A stretch of 64,000 nt of DNA from Eonycteris spelaea (GCA_003508835.1 PUFA01000164.1:3969407-4033406); one strand, 5' to 3'. Shown: positions 49,542-61,279, numbered from the stretch's first letter. A program made the numbers and translations. Notes: a model not told the origin generated them from the sequence alone.

Positions 49542-50889
49542 TATATATATGCATGTATATATTCATCCATATACATACATACATCAGTTAATTCAATTTG
49601 GATAAAAATGTATCCTTAGCCTCTTAGTTTTAAAATCATTATGATTAGCAATTGGTAGTAATTAAAATAATACATGAAAAAAATATTCTAAGTATATTTG
49701 TCATTATGAATAGTTATTCAATCATGTACATTAGCAATTTTAAAAACCTATCTTTTATAAACTAATGACAAATTCATATTAAGTGCATTTTCACCAAGGT
49801 GACTTTTACAGTAAGTTTTACTACAGGTATAATTTACAATGTACAAGTGATCATCATGACCAACTGAGATCTGATCTGATATTCCGTTTGCACAGGCAGT
49901 TTCTCAATAATTCTGACATTGATCATCTGTCAATTTGATTTGTTAATCTTATGAGACTCATTGTAAACAAAATAAGTAAATGTTTGCAAGCACAGAGAGA
50001 AAACACTACAGCTATGCGTTTTATTTGTTTGACATAAGCATTCTTTTCAATCAAGTTTAAAAATAGAAGCAAGCTACAATAACCTGTTTTCCCTTTTAGA
50101 GTTCTTATCAGATGATTAAGTCTTAGGCACTTAGAATTTAAAATAAACTAATCTAAATGGTGGAACAAGCTAGCTTGTGGCATAATAAAATTAGGCAATG
50201 GAACTAATAACAAACATGTATCAAAGAAGACATGAAATTCGTCATGTCATGTCATCTATTTTAGTTAAAACTTGTCAGTGTGACTAAAGTCTTATAAATT
50301 GTATCCCTACCCACAGTTTGTAAGGCAAAAGAATACAATATAGGAACCTACAAATAAAGCCAATATGTGACATTTCAAAGATAATGCACTGGCATAATTA
50401 ATGCACAAGATAATAAGTAATGCATGTAACATATTTTACAAATAGCTGCTTAAAGACTTGTCTATCATATGAGCTTCCTATACCAACACAGTAATTTAAT
50501 ATCTGTGTGTGGCAGAGGGGTGTGTCATTCCATGGGAGAAGGATTCTAGTATACTAATGAGTATATCTGGAAAAATACTATTGTCTGATAAAGTTGCAGT
50601 GAATAATTATACATAAATAAGAGACTATAGCTACATATATGCTAAATATTCCACGTCATATTTTATTTTAACTTTTAAAACATTTAATTTTGATGACAAT
50701 ATTGATTGAAATGTTTTTTTCTTATCATATTTCTTTCACGTTTTTAATTAAAACTCCAGTGCATAATGTCGAGCTATAATATTTACCTATTTATCAGGAG
50801 ATCTTTTTTAGGGGCCCAAAACTTTTTTTCTTTTCATGTCTAATATTAAAATACATCTTACATTTCTTTTTACTGTTGACACATCACCA
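48504..50889. other. AT-rich unique DNA with a CA/TA microsatellite
   Basis: No gene. The block 49840-50130 is repeat-free and contains GATCTGATCTGATATTCC, GATCATCTGTCAATTTG, and GTAAACAAAATAAG next to TGTTTGC, which resemble forkhead and TALE-homeobox sites. It is a candidate regulatory element only. Confidence 0.45.
49509..49585. repeat. (CA)n / TATG / ACAT microsatellite
   Basis: About 15 CA units, then GCATATATATATGCATGTAT (with the palindrome GCATATATATATGC), then ATACATACATACAT. Confidence 0.95.
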
Positions 50890-51310
50890 TCATTTCTCAG
50901 CACAAGGCCTGTTTCATGTTTTATTTTGTCCCTTATTTCCTAATCCCCACTCCACTGTCTTACTATCATAGGAAACCATTCGAAATGTGTTTGATATATG
51001 TTCTTAAGTATAGATGTATTCGTGTAAAAAATATTGTATTTTTTGTGTGTTGCAATTCCATTAAGGGTTTTGTAAATCCCAACTCTGTCCTAGTTTTCTC
51101 ATCCAGCCTTGTTTAGGGACCAATCCGTGTCACATATCTGATTTACTGCTTCTTATTGCTGTATGGCATTTCATAGTGTGATTTACTACATTTTATTTAT
51201 CCATTATTCTACACAGAAGGATACACATGTTTCTTCCAACTCCCCGTGGCCATATATACAATTCTTATATGAATCTCTGCAAGAAGGTATCTATCCAGGA
51301 GAGAAAATCT
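50890..51310 (-). repeat. Old L1 3'-region fragment, antisense
   Basis: CTTATTGCTGTATGGCATTT, CATAGTGTGATTTACTACAT and TTTATCCATTATTCTACACA match the reverse of the L1 ORF2/3' UTR phrase around TGTGGTATATTCACACAATG. The left part is too decayed to place. Confidence 0.5.
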
Positions 51311-51439
51311 CTGCCTACAATTTTTAAATAAGTTATCTTCAAAGATTAATTAATAATTTCTTCGATTATATATAAATAAATATTTAACATCATCCTTCCA
51401 TTAAACAACCAATTACATTGAGGCAACAGACTATGTTAA

Positions 51440-51545
51440 AAAATAAGATGGATGTCCATTTTACTGCTTATACCAAAATAAATTCCACATGGATAAAATT
51501 CAAACATTAAGAAATTACATCATATTAATACTGGGAGAAAATATA
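51440..51545 (+). repeat. L1 ORF2 fragment, sense
   Basis: TATACCAAAATAAATTCCAC, ATGGATAAAATTCAAAC and GGGAGAAAATATAGAAGAAG parallel L1 ORF2 (CCAAAATAAATTCCAGATGG, GAAGAAAACATAGG). Next to the antisense L1 piece to its left, it could be the other half of an older inverted L1. Confidence 0.55.
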
Positions 51546-51574
51546 GAAGAAGCCAAAAAGATCTGTTCATTTTT

Positions 51575-52190
51575 ACAGCTCTTGTTCATTCTTGCCTGTT
51601 TTTCTGTAATTCATTTTCCTCAAGACTGTCAGAATGATGATTTTTAAAAACTGACCAATAAAATAACTGCTCTGCCAAAAAAAATCTACAAAGGTCCCTT
51701 TGCCATTATAACACAATGTGCATTTCCCGACATGATGTAGCACAGGCTCTGATTCCTGCCTTCAGACACATTCAGTACTATTTTCTCTTTTGCAGGCTGT
51801 GCTACAGCTACACAGCACTCCTCTTTGATTATGCCAAACTCTCTCCTACTTCAGGGTATTTGGACTGCTTGCCATTCGCCTGGTGTGCTCATTGCTCTGC
51901 TATTTTGGAGAGCTGATATACCTCCTCCTTACTAAGATCTGAGACTACCCACTTTAAAAGTATCCATCTAGGCAATGGCATCTCAATTTAAATTCTCTGC
52001 ATGAAGTTTATTATTGATTATTCTCTTTCTTATTTGTATGTTGATTTTTCTACTCCTCTTTAAAAATAAAAGCTTAGGAAGATCAGAAACCTTTCTTGTC
52101 AAATTGATTGCTATTTACTGAGAGCCTAGAACAGTGCTGGGAAAACAGAGGTTCACAACTATTTACTGAACAAGTAAAGAAATGAATCAG
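51575..52190 (+). repeat. LINE-2 3' end, sense
   Basis: CTCAAGACTGTCAGAATGAT, AGGCTGTGCTACAGCTACAC, AAATAAAAGCTTAGGAAGA and GAGAGCCTAGAACAGTGCTG follow L2 order to the 3' UTR. ORF residues are unrecoverable; 51716-51916 is a chance frame inside it. Confidence 0.7.
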
Positions 52191-52869
52191 AAGATACATA
52201 CATATCTGCAGAATTTTTTTTTAACAGAAAGCTTTGTAAGTTCACCATCATTGAGAAATATTTTCTAAGGTATTTAGTCACATTCCTTTAATACTTAAAC
52301 ATATTTATCTGGCTCCAGTATAAATCCACAAAGGCAACATTGAACATTTAAACATCCATCTGAGGCCAAATTCAGATTTAACAAGCTAATCTCAACATGT
52401 TGTGCCCTATAGGCTAATGAGTGACATGTGTTTAAGAAGTCATCATCTCCACAGGTTTAGTGAGAAGATTAGGAACAGTTTTCTTTCCCAACATGTCCTC
52501 ATTGGCTCTCAGCTGTTTATTCTATGTTCTGGAGGAAGAATTTCTCTTGTCTTTTTAATTTTTTTCTCCAAGAGGAAAAAGATCTATGTTCTGTATTACA
52601 TTTTATTTGTATTTACTGAAGCTGGTTAATTTTATACTAAATTTCAACTGGTTTCAAAATAAGGTGTCATTTATAAACAAAAAAGTCTCATTAATTTGTT
52701 TACAGACATAGCAATTATGCTAATTTGACAAGATTGACTTTATTATTTTCTAATGCTAACTTAACATAATTGATTTTAGTATTTTCTGTAATAACCAAGG
52801 AAACATACTAGCTTTTCATATACATAAGCAATGTATATTTACCTATATATGCATACAGATGTATATCTC

Positions 52870-53110
52870 TGTTAATGTGGCTAGACCATGGTAACAAGTT
52901 TTAGGGCAGACACCATTAGATGTTGCCTTAAAGATCTTTTTTATATATGATTACATTTGAATCAGTAGACTTTGAGTAATTTGTTATCCGTAATGTGGGT
53001 GGGCTTCATCCAATAATTTGAAGGCCTTAAGAGAAAAAACTGAGATCTCCTAAGGAAGAAGAAATTCTGCCTCCACACTGCCTTAAGACTCATAGCTGGA
53101 ACATTTGTAT
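52870..53110 (+). repeat. Ancient repeat (family B), sense copy
   Basis: TTTGAATCAGTAGACTTTGA, GTAATGTGGGTGGGCTTCAT, CCAATAATTTGAAGGCC and GAGAAAAAACTGAGATC match a common mammalian repeat (GAATCAGTAGACTGAG, AATGTGGGTGGGCATCATCC, GAGGGCCTGAATAGAAC). The opposite-strand copy is at 63241-63860. Probably LTR- or L1-3'UTR-derived; I cannot settle which. Confidence 0.65.
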
Positions 53111-54904
53111 TTAAATTATAATGCTAGGGATAGCAAATTATTACTTTAAAAGTAATAGAGGAAAGAAAGCTCTATGAGTTTTGATAAATGTGTTGATCTA
53201 AAATTGTGAGAAGCTGACATCATTATGAGTAAAGTGTATGTGATATTTGGGAAATCTAATGGGGTTCTCCTCAAGCTTTGAGAAGAAAGAAATGAATTGC
53301 CTTGTGAGCATTAAGTATAAATTTATCATGTGATAGGTTAGCATAAAAGTAAGAAATCACTTTAAGATGTCTTACAAGGCTGTCAGATATAAATGTCATC
53401 TCATAACAGCAATAGTAACATGTCTGGGGCATCACTGAGTGAATTGGAAGCAGGGGTCCTTGAGAAATAAGCTGAAAAGATGCCATGGAAGCAATTAGAT
53501 TCAAAGAAGGGGAAAATTCAGACATAAAAACTCCACAGGTACATCCCAGTGTTAAATATAGCACCACTGTGTACATGGAAGCCTTGGGCATTCTTCATGT
53601 AATGAAACATGCAACTCACATAATAACTCATAATCCCTGACATGTGTTGAGCTCTTAATTCACAGATGCTGTACTAAGCATATTATATACAATATTACAT
53701 TTAATCCTCAACTCAACCACATGAAATATGTACTTTTATTTCAAGTTCATGAATGAAAAGAATTAATTTGCATCAAGTTGTAAAGCTGATAAGTAACAAA
53801 GAGTTTTCCTCCAGAGTGTCTAATTTCATAGCCCATACTCTACTACCATGCTAAACTAATATTTTCCTTATTCAGATTCTAAATTCAACAAGTGGAGTTA
53901 TAATTATATTTCAGATTTGTATTTACATTTTCTTTTCCAAAGGAAGAACATGTGCTTGATGAAAAACTTATCTCTCCAGATTCTTATGTCATTTTATTTA
54001 TTGTTGTAAAGTAAAAAATTGTCATAAATTTATAATTTAACCTTCGATTATATTTGATTTCTGATTAGCTTTCCAAAATAGATAGAATATAAAACCAAAG
54101 GATAGGCACATTCTATTTCTTCAGAAATGTTAGCATTATAAGTTTAGTAACTGATGTTTTGATCATCTACATTAGATAATACACTTATTTAAAATAAGTA
54201 TGATCTGAAAGTAGGATGTATTATGGTATGATTTAATTTACATTTCTTCTATTTTACTCAAAGATAAAAATTGTTCCTTTAGCATTATGTTCAAGAAAGT
54301 CTTTCATAAATGTTAGCTTTATTATCATTTGATAGAATTTCCTCTGGGAACATACAGTTTTTGAGAAGTGTATATTTTATTATTTCATTTTTTTTTTTTT
54401 TTGCAGTTCATTATATAGAGATAGAAGTGAAATAAAGCATTTTCTTATATCAGTTGGGATAGAAACTAGTAAAATAATTTAAATTTTACTAGACAGTCTC
54501 TTTCAAGGATGTATAAACATCACTGAAGTTTTTGTAATACTCAACAAGCATACATGGTTTTTATTAAAATTATTAGGTGATTAGACTCCTGACAACTTAG
54601 GGTACTCGTGGGGAACAATTAAAACTCTGGATGCTATTTACAGTGAGAACCTGGCAAAAGTCAAAGAAACTGAATCTTATATAAATTTATACCTAGAATT
54701 GGTAAAGGTAGCTAAATAAGCTCAGGGATCTTTTGTTATGCTTCACCGGAAATGTTTAACTTCCTTTGTTTGTTTCTTTCCTTTTTTTTTTTTTTTTCTA
54801 TTCCCTTTTTCCCTAAGCAACTTACTATTGTTTTAAAGCAACTACTGAAATAGAGAACAGGACCAACTTACTCAATGCAGTTATTTTATGTTTTAACATG
54901 TTAA
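53111..54904. other. AT-rich DNA with a MIR
   Basis: Apart from the MIR at 53610-53860 and T-runs near 54391 and 54783, nothing is recognised. The 106-codon minus-strand frame at 53271-53591 has no family resemblance. Confidence 0.5.
53610..53860 (-). repeat. MIR SINE, antisense, nearly full length
   Basis: The plus strand reads CATGTGTTGAGCTCTTAATT, TGCTGTACTAAGCATATTAT, ACATTTAATCCTCAACTCAA, AGTTGTAAAGCTGATAAGTA and CATACTCTACTACCATGCTA, the reversed MIR from its 3' end to its tRNA head. Confidence 0.85.
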
Positions 54905-55025
54905 CTCAATATTTGTTGAATGCCTCCAAGTGACAGATCTGGTGTTAAGATTTGAGGATTCAGTCAAACAGACAAGAGTTATGGTTGTTCCTTATCCTCA
55001 CAAAACTTACTCTTTAGTTATAATG
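54905..55025 (-). repeat. LINE-2 3' terminus, antisense
   Basis: AATATTTGTTGAATGCCTCC, TCTGGTGTTAAGATTTGAGG, CAGTCAAACAGACAAGAGTT and CTCACAAAACTTACTCTTTA match the reverse of the L2 3' end (TTTATTGAGTGCC, GCACTGTTCTAGG, AACAAAACAGACAAA, CTTACATTCTAG). Confidence 0.75.
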
Positions 55026-56357
55026 CAGAAGCTCTTTAAAATTTGCTCTTTTGTTTGTTTTTAATGGCTGCTGAAACTTAGAAGATACTTCACATTAGGT
55101 GTTTGCGTTATTGAACACTGAGTAAAATTTATTATTAATAATTATATTACTATTTTAGTCAAGATCAAATGAAGATCATGTCTTTTTCATTTCTAAATAG
55201 GGATAAAGTGGTCTAAATGCCTCTTTAGTTTACAAGAGCCATTTGAGCCATTTAAAGCCAATTAAAATTCTAATTGTAACTTTCATCCTAGAAAGGTGAA
55301 GACTAAAATAATCTCTTACCAATTAAAATGATTAATATCTGCATTTTTGTTAAAAATATAAACGCACTTACTCTACTAGTAATATTGTATTTCCTAAGTC
55401 CTGTTAATAATACAAACTGACATCATTATTACCTGAATGTTGTTTTAAAAAAACATCCATTAGAAATTGCAACATCAATACAGCATAATAATACAGTAAA
55501 AAATTTACCTGTATGCATCAATATTTATTATCTTATGTGTTTTATATCATTCAACATTTAGTAATTTTTAGGCAGAATGAGAGAAAGACATTACTCGCAT
55601 TAGTCCCTTTGACAATATTTTATAATACTCTGGTTAATTTTTAAAATAAAGTTAACAGTTTAAGAAATACTTTGTCATTTTACATCATATAGTAGAGTAA
55701 TTACAAGTGATTCAAAACACATGGTTTCTGTAATATGTCAATAAAAATTACATATTTTTAAGTTAATTAAAATCTTAAGAGTTAAATAGTAGTAGTGAAT
55801 CCTATTGAGCCATAAATCATCTAAATAATTAAATAAGATTGGTAGGGTTGTTAATAAGGTAAGGGTGTTTTACATCTGAAACACCATTACATTTTCTTTT
55901 TAAAAATAAATCATTGTATCTGATAAGTTATAGGAAAAGTTAAATCAATAACATTTTCAAAAGGAAATGCTGTCTTTAGAGTCTCTTAGAGGGGGATAAA
56001 TGTGAGCATTAACACAAGAATAAAAGACACATGAAAAAACTGGTTTAAGTATATCCAGATACACAGTTAATATCTTTTATAAATAGAATTTCTTATGCAA
56101 TTGACATTTCACAGCACTACGTGGACAATGGGAAAAACTTTAAAATTTCAAGCAATCATAAGTACTTTATGGTTAAATAAAAACTCTTTGGCAATCTCCC
56201 AGATCCCATTCTTCAGAGGAGATGGAAATTACATTCTTTGTTTGCAGATCCAAAGAATAGAAAAAAAGTGTTTTTTTTTTATTTACCTTGAATCAAAGAG
56301 AATGAATACCCTTAAGCATATGACAACAATTTTGTAAAAAGTTTTGTGAAGAAAGGT

Positions 56358-56397
56358 AAAAAAAAAAAAAAAAAAAAGAAAAAAAAGAAAAAAAAAC
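56358..56397. repeat. A-rich low-complexity tract
   Basis: A run of about 20 A, then AAAAAAG-type units. Confidence 0.95.
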
Positions 56398-56439
56398 TTG
56401 GTTAAAGAAACACTTATGATGAGTAATAGAGATCTTTGT

Positions 56440-56790
56440 GGTTATATTCAGCTAGGCAGTTGTTATCTTGTAATGAAAAAGTAATTTCTAGGTGGAATCA
56501 GTACAACTTACCCCTGAATTTGAACCATTAGCCAAGGAAGCTTGCAACCCTGGGAGGCTCCTGATAATTGTTATTGTCTGCACATGCCTAGCATCACTTT
56601 GTTTCTCAGAACCCTTATCAAATAAGGCTTTCTTTATATGCGGCTTCTGAAATGAAATACTACAAGCCCTAACCTGCTGCAGTAATAAAGGTAAACTCAT
56701 TAAAGCCATGTGAAGGCTGACATAAGGCTTGGCCTTTATTTAGCTAATCTGGAGATGAATACAGAAAGCTACCATCTGGAGCTTTGTATA
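56440..56790. other. Repeat-free block, possible conserved non-coding DNA
   Basis: No repeat recognised. It contains GATAATTGTTATTGTC, AACCTGCTGCAG, CCTTTATTTAGCTAATCTGG and GAGCTTTGTATAAATCC. The minus frame 56488-56709 (73 codons) has no start context or domain. Base composition differs from the AT-rich flanks. Confidence 0.25.
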
Positions 56791-56916
56791 AATCCATAAT
56801 CAAAATACTTTATAATTTAATTACTTCCAATTTTATTTATAACTCATCATTTTCATTGTTAACTTCAAATGTTTCAGACTGTATGCATTTTTGTATTTTC
56901 AGGGATTATTAAAAAT

Positions 56917-56919
<3 letters not shown>

Positions 56920-56950
<31 letters not shown>
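56920..56950. repeat. Poly(T) tract, 31 bases
   Basis: A pure T run. It could be the poly(A) tail of a minus-strand retrocopy lying to its right, but 56951-57400 shows no recognisable transcript and no AATAAA in the right place. Confidence 0.9.
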
Positions 56951-56952
<2 letters not shown>

Positions 56953-57886
56953 TTCAGATATAGACAATGGGAGAAAGACAAAGGCCTTGAGTTACTAGGG
57001 AAACCTGACGCTGAAGGTTTAGTTACAACCTGAGATGGTGTTGTATATAGCAAAGACTGTCAGGATAAGAGATCAGAAAAAGATCCTGCTGATGCGAAGA
57101 ATGAATTTAGAATGTTATTTATTGATTCTACGATGATCTTTATAAAGGAAGTAATGCAGACTCTGTCTTTTTCTAAAGAAGAATTATGGAACTATAATAA
57201 AAAAGGCTCAAGGAATTGATATCATTGCAAAGTAGAATAAAGGAAATCTCACCTTCACCTGTGAGTTTACAGAGAGAACAGAATTTACTGGATACTTTAG
57301 AATTTTGTCAAATTAATTCTATTAGTATATCTTGAACCTGAAGTTCTATTTAAATACTGGCCTTACTTTTATCTTTATATTTTAAAATTACTGCATTAAG
57401 CATAAATCATGTGTATTATACTTGGTCCTGCGTTATGTGAAATATATATTTCATTAATATTCTAATGAAAGAAATACTATTTGAAAATATTAAAACTACA
57501 TTATACACAAGAGTTCATCTCTATTTGTAGCAATAAATGAAATTATATATATACACATATATATGCATGTTTGTTTTATATAATTTGCATTCTTTATTAT
57601 ACGTAGTTCACATATTCTTATATTTGCATATTACTGATAAATTAAGATGCTATTAAATTTTATAATCTAAAGAGAGGAAATGTTTGGTGTTGACTCAAGG
57701 ATATGACTTGATGGTTATATGGAGGCTGCCTTAGACATTGAGCCATCTATAAATACAACAAAATATTATGATGTACATATCCATTAATATTGAGAAAAAT
57801 TATCATTGTTATATCTTGCTTTTCTTAAGACAAGTAGAAAATTAGTTCAACTTCCTTTGATAAAGAGGTATGCCTTTGACTCATCT

Positions 57887-57996
57887 ATTTTCCTTTTTTC
57901 CTTTTCCCTTCCTTTCTTTCTCTCACTCTCACTTTCTCCTCTTCCTTCCTTCTTTCCCCCCCCAATCCCTCCATCTCTTCCTTCTTTTTTCCTTTT
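57887..57996. repeat. Pyrimidine-rich (CTTT/CCTT) tract
   Basis: Almost pure C/T over 110 bp, with TTCCTTCCTTCTTTCC units and a run of 8 C. The minus-strand frame is Lys/Glu/Arg-rich only because of this. Confidence 0.95.
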
Positions 57997-58309
57997 AAAT
58001 GACTGGGGAAGTTTTCTTTGATAAGGAGACATTCAATAAAAAGTAAAATAAATAAATATGAGAGGAATTTAACTTGCAGACATCTGGGAAAGAGAGATCT
58101 AGGTAGATCAAATAGTGAGTCCAAATACCCTAGAATGGGTTATAGAAGAACAAAGTAGAATCGACAATAGGGAGAGAAACAGAAGAAAAAGTGTTTAGCG
58201 TAATGGGTTAGGCCAATATATCTCTTTTGGTCATTTTATGGACTTCAGCTTTTGCTCTAAATATGATGAAAAGTTTCTGAAAATTTGAAAAAAAAGGACA
58301 TGAATTGTG

Positions 58310-58565
58310 TATTCGGGAATCACTCTAATCGTTGTCATGTGACTGGAATGAGGGTGAGGTGAGAGTGGGAAGAAGTGAGGCCAGGTAGGAGACTATCAAA
58401 TTAGTTTAGGCAAAAGCTAAAAGTGGCTTGGGTTCAGATGGTAAGAGAGAAGGTAATTTAAAAAAAAAAAAAGCCAGACTCTGAATATAGTTTAAATATA
58501 GATTTGATAGATGAGCTGATGGATTTATTGTGAGACATAAAAGAAATATGTCTCAAATCTAACGC
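58310..58565 (+). repeat. Ancient repeat (family A), middle portion
   Basis: CACTCTAATCGTTGTCATGT, GAGGCCAGGTAGGAGACTAT, TTAGTTTAGGCAAAAGC and GAGCTGATGGATTTATTG match the continuation of the repeat at 41430 (CACTCTGGCAGCAGTG, GGAGGCTGTTGCAATAGTCC, GTGATGGATTGGATG). It is cut off by the L2 at about 58590. Confidence 0.55.
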
Positions 58566-58589
58566 CTTCATATCACTTCTAGTGATATC

Positions 58590-59275
58590 AATACGGTCAA
58601 AGCTGTCACCATTGATCGCAAGGGTTAATGCAAGCCCTTTAATAGATCTTTCTACTCTTGCCCATGCTCCATGTTTATTCTTAGCAGAGTAGCCAGGGTG
58701 ATCCTTTTAAAACTTAAGACATACAATGTCAAACATTTCATCAAACTGCACCTTGCTTCCCATTTCACTTAGAGTAAAAGGTCATGGTTGTTATAATGGC
58801 CCTAAAAGGCATTTCAGAATCTCCTGTTACTTCTTCAGTTTTCTTTCCTTAAACCCTATTTTAGACACATTGGTTTCTTTGTTACATCTCAAAGATGTCA
58901 AGCGTATTCTTCCTTAGGTTCCTTCTCTCTTTGTCCCTGTTTATTTCCTCAAGTGAACTGCCTCACTCCCAAGTGTTTAAGAAACTCTTGTCTTCTCAAT
59001 GGGCCCTATCTGAACTTCTCATTTAATACAATAACTCACTTTCCTCTTCCCAGTTTGCCTCACCTTGCTCCATTTTTCTTTGTGTCTAGTACTTATTACT
59101 TTTAGAAATACTATATTATCTGCTTATAGTATATGTATTGTTTATTGTTTGTATATGTTTTCCTGCATTGCAATAATTAACAGTATAGGAATCTTTGTTT
59201 TTCCACTCTTGTATAATTGCAGAGCATAGTTTGTGGCACATAGTAGGCGCTCAATTTTTGCTGTATACATAAATA
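58590..59275 (+). repeat. LINE-2 3' end, sense, nested
   Basis: TTCTACTCTTGCCCATGCTC, GTAGCCAGGGTGATCCTTTT, TTCATCAAACTGCACCTTGC, CACTTAGAGTAAAAGGTCAT, TTTCTTTGTGTCTAGTACTT and GTTTGTGGCACATAGTAGGC follow L2 from the ORF 3' end to the terminus. It sits between two halves of family A. Confidence 0.85.
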
Positions 59276-59289
59276 TAAGAATGACGACT

Positions 59290-59760
59290 ACAAGTTATAT
59301 TACCAAAATATTTTAAAAACTGAGTTTTATTTACTGGTCAGGAAATAATATAGAAAAAGCAGGTTTGTGATGGAGGAGGAAAGGAGATCAAACATCAGTT
59401 CCTGTCACTTTAGGTTTGTGAATGCTATTTAATATGTACATGAAGATGTTGTGGAAATAGTCAAATGTCCAGTTTAAAGGTCAGAGAAGGGATTCAAATT
59501 AGATATATAAATTTAGGAGTTATTAGCATGTAAATTGTACACAAAACTATGGGACTAGATAAACTCTTCATTTATGAGATGCTGCGGCATTATGAGGTGT
59601 TAAGAAAGGGAAGGGATCAGAAAATGAAAGTGCAAAGGGACCATAAGTAAGGTGGGAGAAAAACAAGAGTGAAGTCTCAGAAGATAGGCAAGGGAAGTAT
59701 TTTAAGAATAAAGGAGTTAGAACTTGTGGTATATACTACAGACAGGTATTGAGAACACTG
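59290..59760 (+). repeat. Ancient repeat (family A), 3' portion
   Basis: GCAGGTTTGTGATGGAGGAG, GAAGATGTTGTGGAAATAGT, TTTAGGAGTTATTAGCATGT and TATGGGACTAGATAAACTC match the later part of the same repeat (GAGCAGGTTTGGGGG, GGGAGTCATCAGCATATAG, CATGGGACTGGATGAGATC). Confidence 0.55.
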
Positions 59761-60484
59761 GACTGCAGGCCCCACAAATTATACTAACTTTCATACATAG
59801 CTGAGGAAATTGGAGAATCACATTCTGCCACAATAGTTCAAAGGAGCACAATCCAGCGGGCCACCTCAGGGTTGCTCTGTCCCTGGCATCTAATGGGACT
59901 ATCTCTTTTGTATGTCCCCATGCCTATATTGTAAGGAAGAAATCTCTCAAAATTCTTGATGAGGATGAGACCACAGACCCTTTCTATTCTAGTTCCCTAA
60001 ATTTAAAAGCAAAGCTATTTTCTTCCCCAACTCTCTAAGCTATAAGCAAGGGAAAAAGAAAACTATTCTTCCTCAACCATGATTCTTTCCAAATACTCTG
60101 TCTTATACATGGGTTGAGCTTTTTAAACTCAAAAGCCATACAAAAAAAAAAAAACAATGCCATTTAGTACTTTAGTTTCCTCTGTGATTGTATCTTGTTC
60201 ATGTAAGACAAATTAGAAATAGGAAACCAGATTATTAAATTTTGTTAACATAATATCTGGAACTATTAGACCTTCCTGATATAGTCATGTCGTCCACAGA
60301 TATGTATTTATAGGCAGACCCAAAACCTAATTATCTCCCAATATCCAATATTACTCTCCTTCCCAATCAGTCAGAATAACTACTCACATCTGGAATATTT
60401 CTTACTCATAGGGAAGTTTCTTATCCTATGGCATGTCAGGACAATAATTATGTGCTCTTCCTGGTGTCTGCATTTTACAGAGGC
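59761..60484. other. Non-genic DNA, no assignment
   Basis: Moderately less AT-rich around 59760-59950. No repeat or gene signature recognised. Confidence 0.45.
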
Positions 60485-60695
60485 AATAGTAGAGAATAGT
60501 TAAGAATTGTGACTCTGGTATTATAAGCCTTGGAGTCAAGCCCTGGCTCTTCCAATAATCACTTTTGGGACCTGAGGCAGATTACAGATTTTCATTTTTG
60601 TAAAATTGATATCATAGTAATATCTAGATTTGAGTACTGTCAAGAGGATTAAGTGACTTAATACATGTGGCACACACACAAAAGCAAAGAAAAGG
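60485..60695 (+). repeat. MIR SINE, sense
   Basis: GAATAGTTAAGAATTGTGAC, GCCTTGGAGTCAAGCCCTGG, GACCTGAGGCAGATTACAG, TTGTAAAATTGATATCATAG and GATTAAGTGACTTAATACAT span MIR from its head to the TTAATACATGTAAAG region. Confidence 0.8.
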
Positions 60696-60844
60696 CATTA
60701 GCAATGGCTAACATTTAATATGTGTTAACTGGTATTGTTCAAAATTCATGTCTAGGGCTTGCACATAACCAAGTAACATGTTCTTATGGTTTCTTGATAG
60801 TGCAAGATAAAGATATGTCTTTGTCCTCATCTCCTATTTTCTCC

Positions 60845-61235
60845 TGAGGGGGATCAAATTTTTGTCACCCTAAAGCCTTCTTTTGGGATTAAGTATGGGA
60901 GATAGAAAGGTGTCAAGCATGGGCCTGGTAATTAAATCACCCCCTGCATCCCACGGAAGTAAGACTTTGTCCACCAGAAATGTTAAATTCTTCCTCAACT
61001 ACTTGTACATTGCCCACTTCCTTTGAGATCTCATCACTGCACTAACTCCCTTCTTTGTCTAAAATGTCGTATATATCCAATTTGACCTCATTGTCTTTGG
61101 AATTTTCATGCTTTTGTGAATTCCCCATGTATACATAATAAAATTTGGTTTTTCTATTAATCTACTCTATGTCATTTGAATTACTAGCCCAGCTAGAAGA
61201 ACTTATAAGGTGGAATGAAAAATTTATTGTTAGCC
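60845..61235 (+). mobile_element. ERV LTR (ERVL-like), copy 2
   Basis: It starts TGAGGGGGATCAAATTTTTG then TCACCC, has TATATA near 61070, AATAAA at 61137-61142, and an end CCCAGCTAGAAGAACTTATA. These parallel the copy at 42475-43017, but this copy is about 150 bp shorter in the middle. No target duplication or internal ERV sequence seen. Confidence 0.65.
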
Positions 61236-61278
61236 ACCATGCCTGTATTTCTGCAGTTATTGCTTGAATGAAAGCAAG

Positions 61279-61279
<1 letters not shown>

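Larger units (their letters stand above)
55026..58309. other. AT-rich DNA; homopolymers and a pyrimidine tract
   Basis: No gene. An A-rich tract at 56358-56397, a 31-T run at 56920-56950, a TA/CA scrap near 57545-57570 and a CT-rich tract at 57887-57996. The part 56440-56790 is repeat-free and less AT-rich. Confidence 0.5.

Noticed and set aside
53271..53591. 106-codon minus-strand frame as a gene
   Set aside because: No family resemblance, signal or splice support in unremarkable AT-rich DNA; the length is compatible with chance.
56920..56960. 31-T run followed by AG as a 3' splice site
   Set aside because: A pure homopolymer is more likely a retroposon tail or slippage product; no open frame or branch-point context follows.
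57847..58124. Lys/Glu/Arg-rich minus-strand frames as a charged protein
   Set aside because: They are the complement of a CT-rich low-complexity tract.
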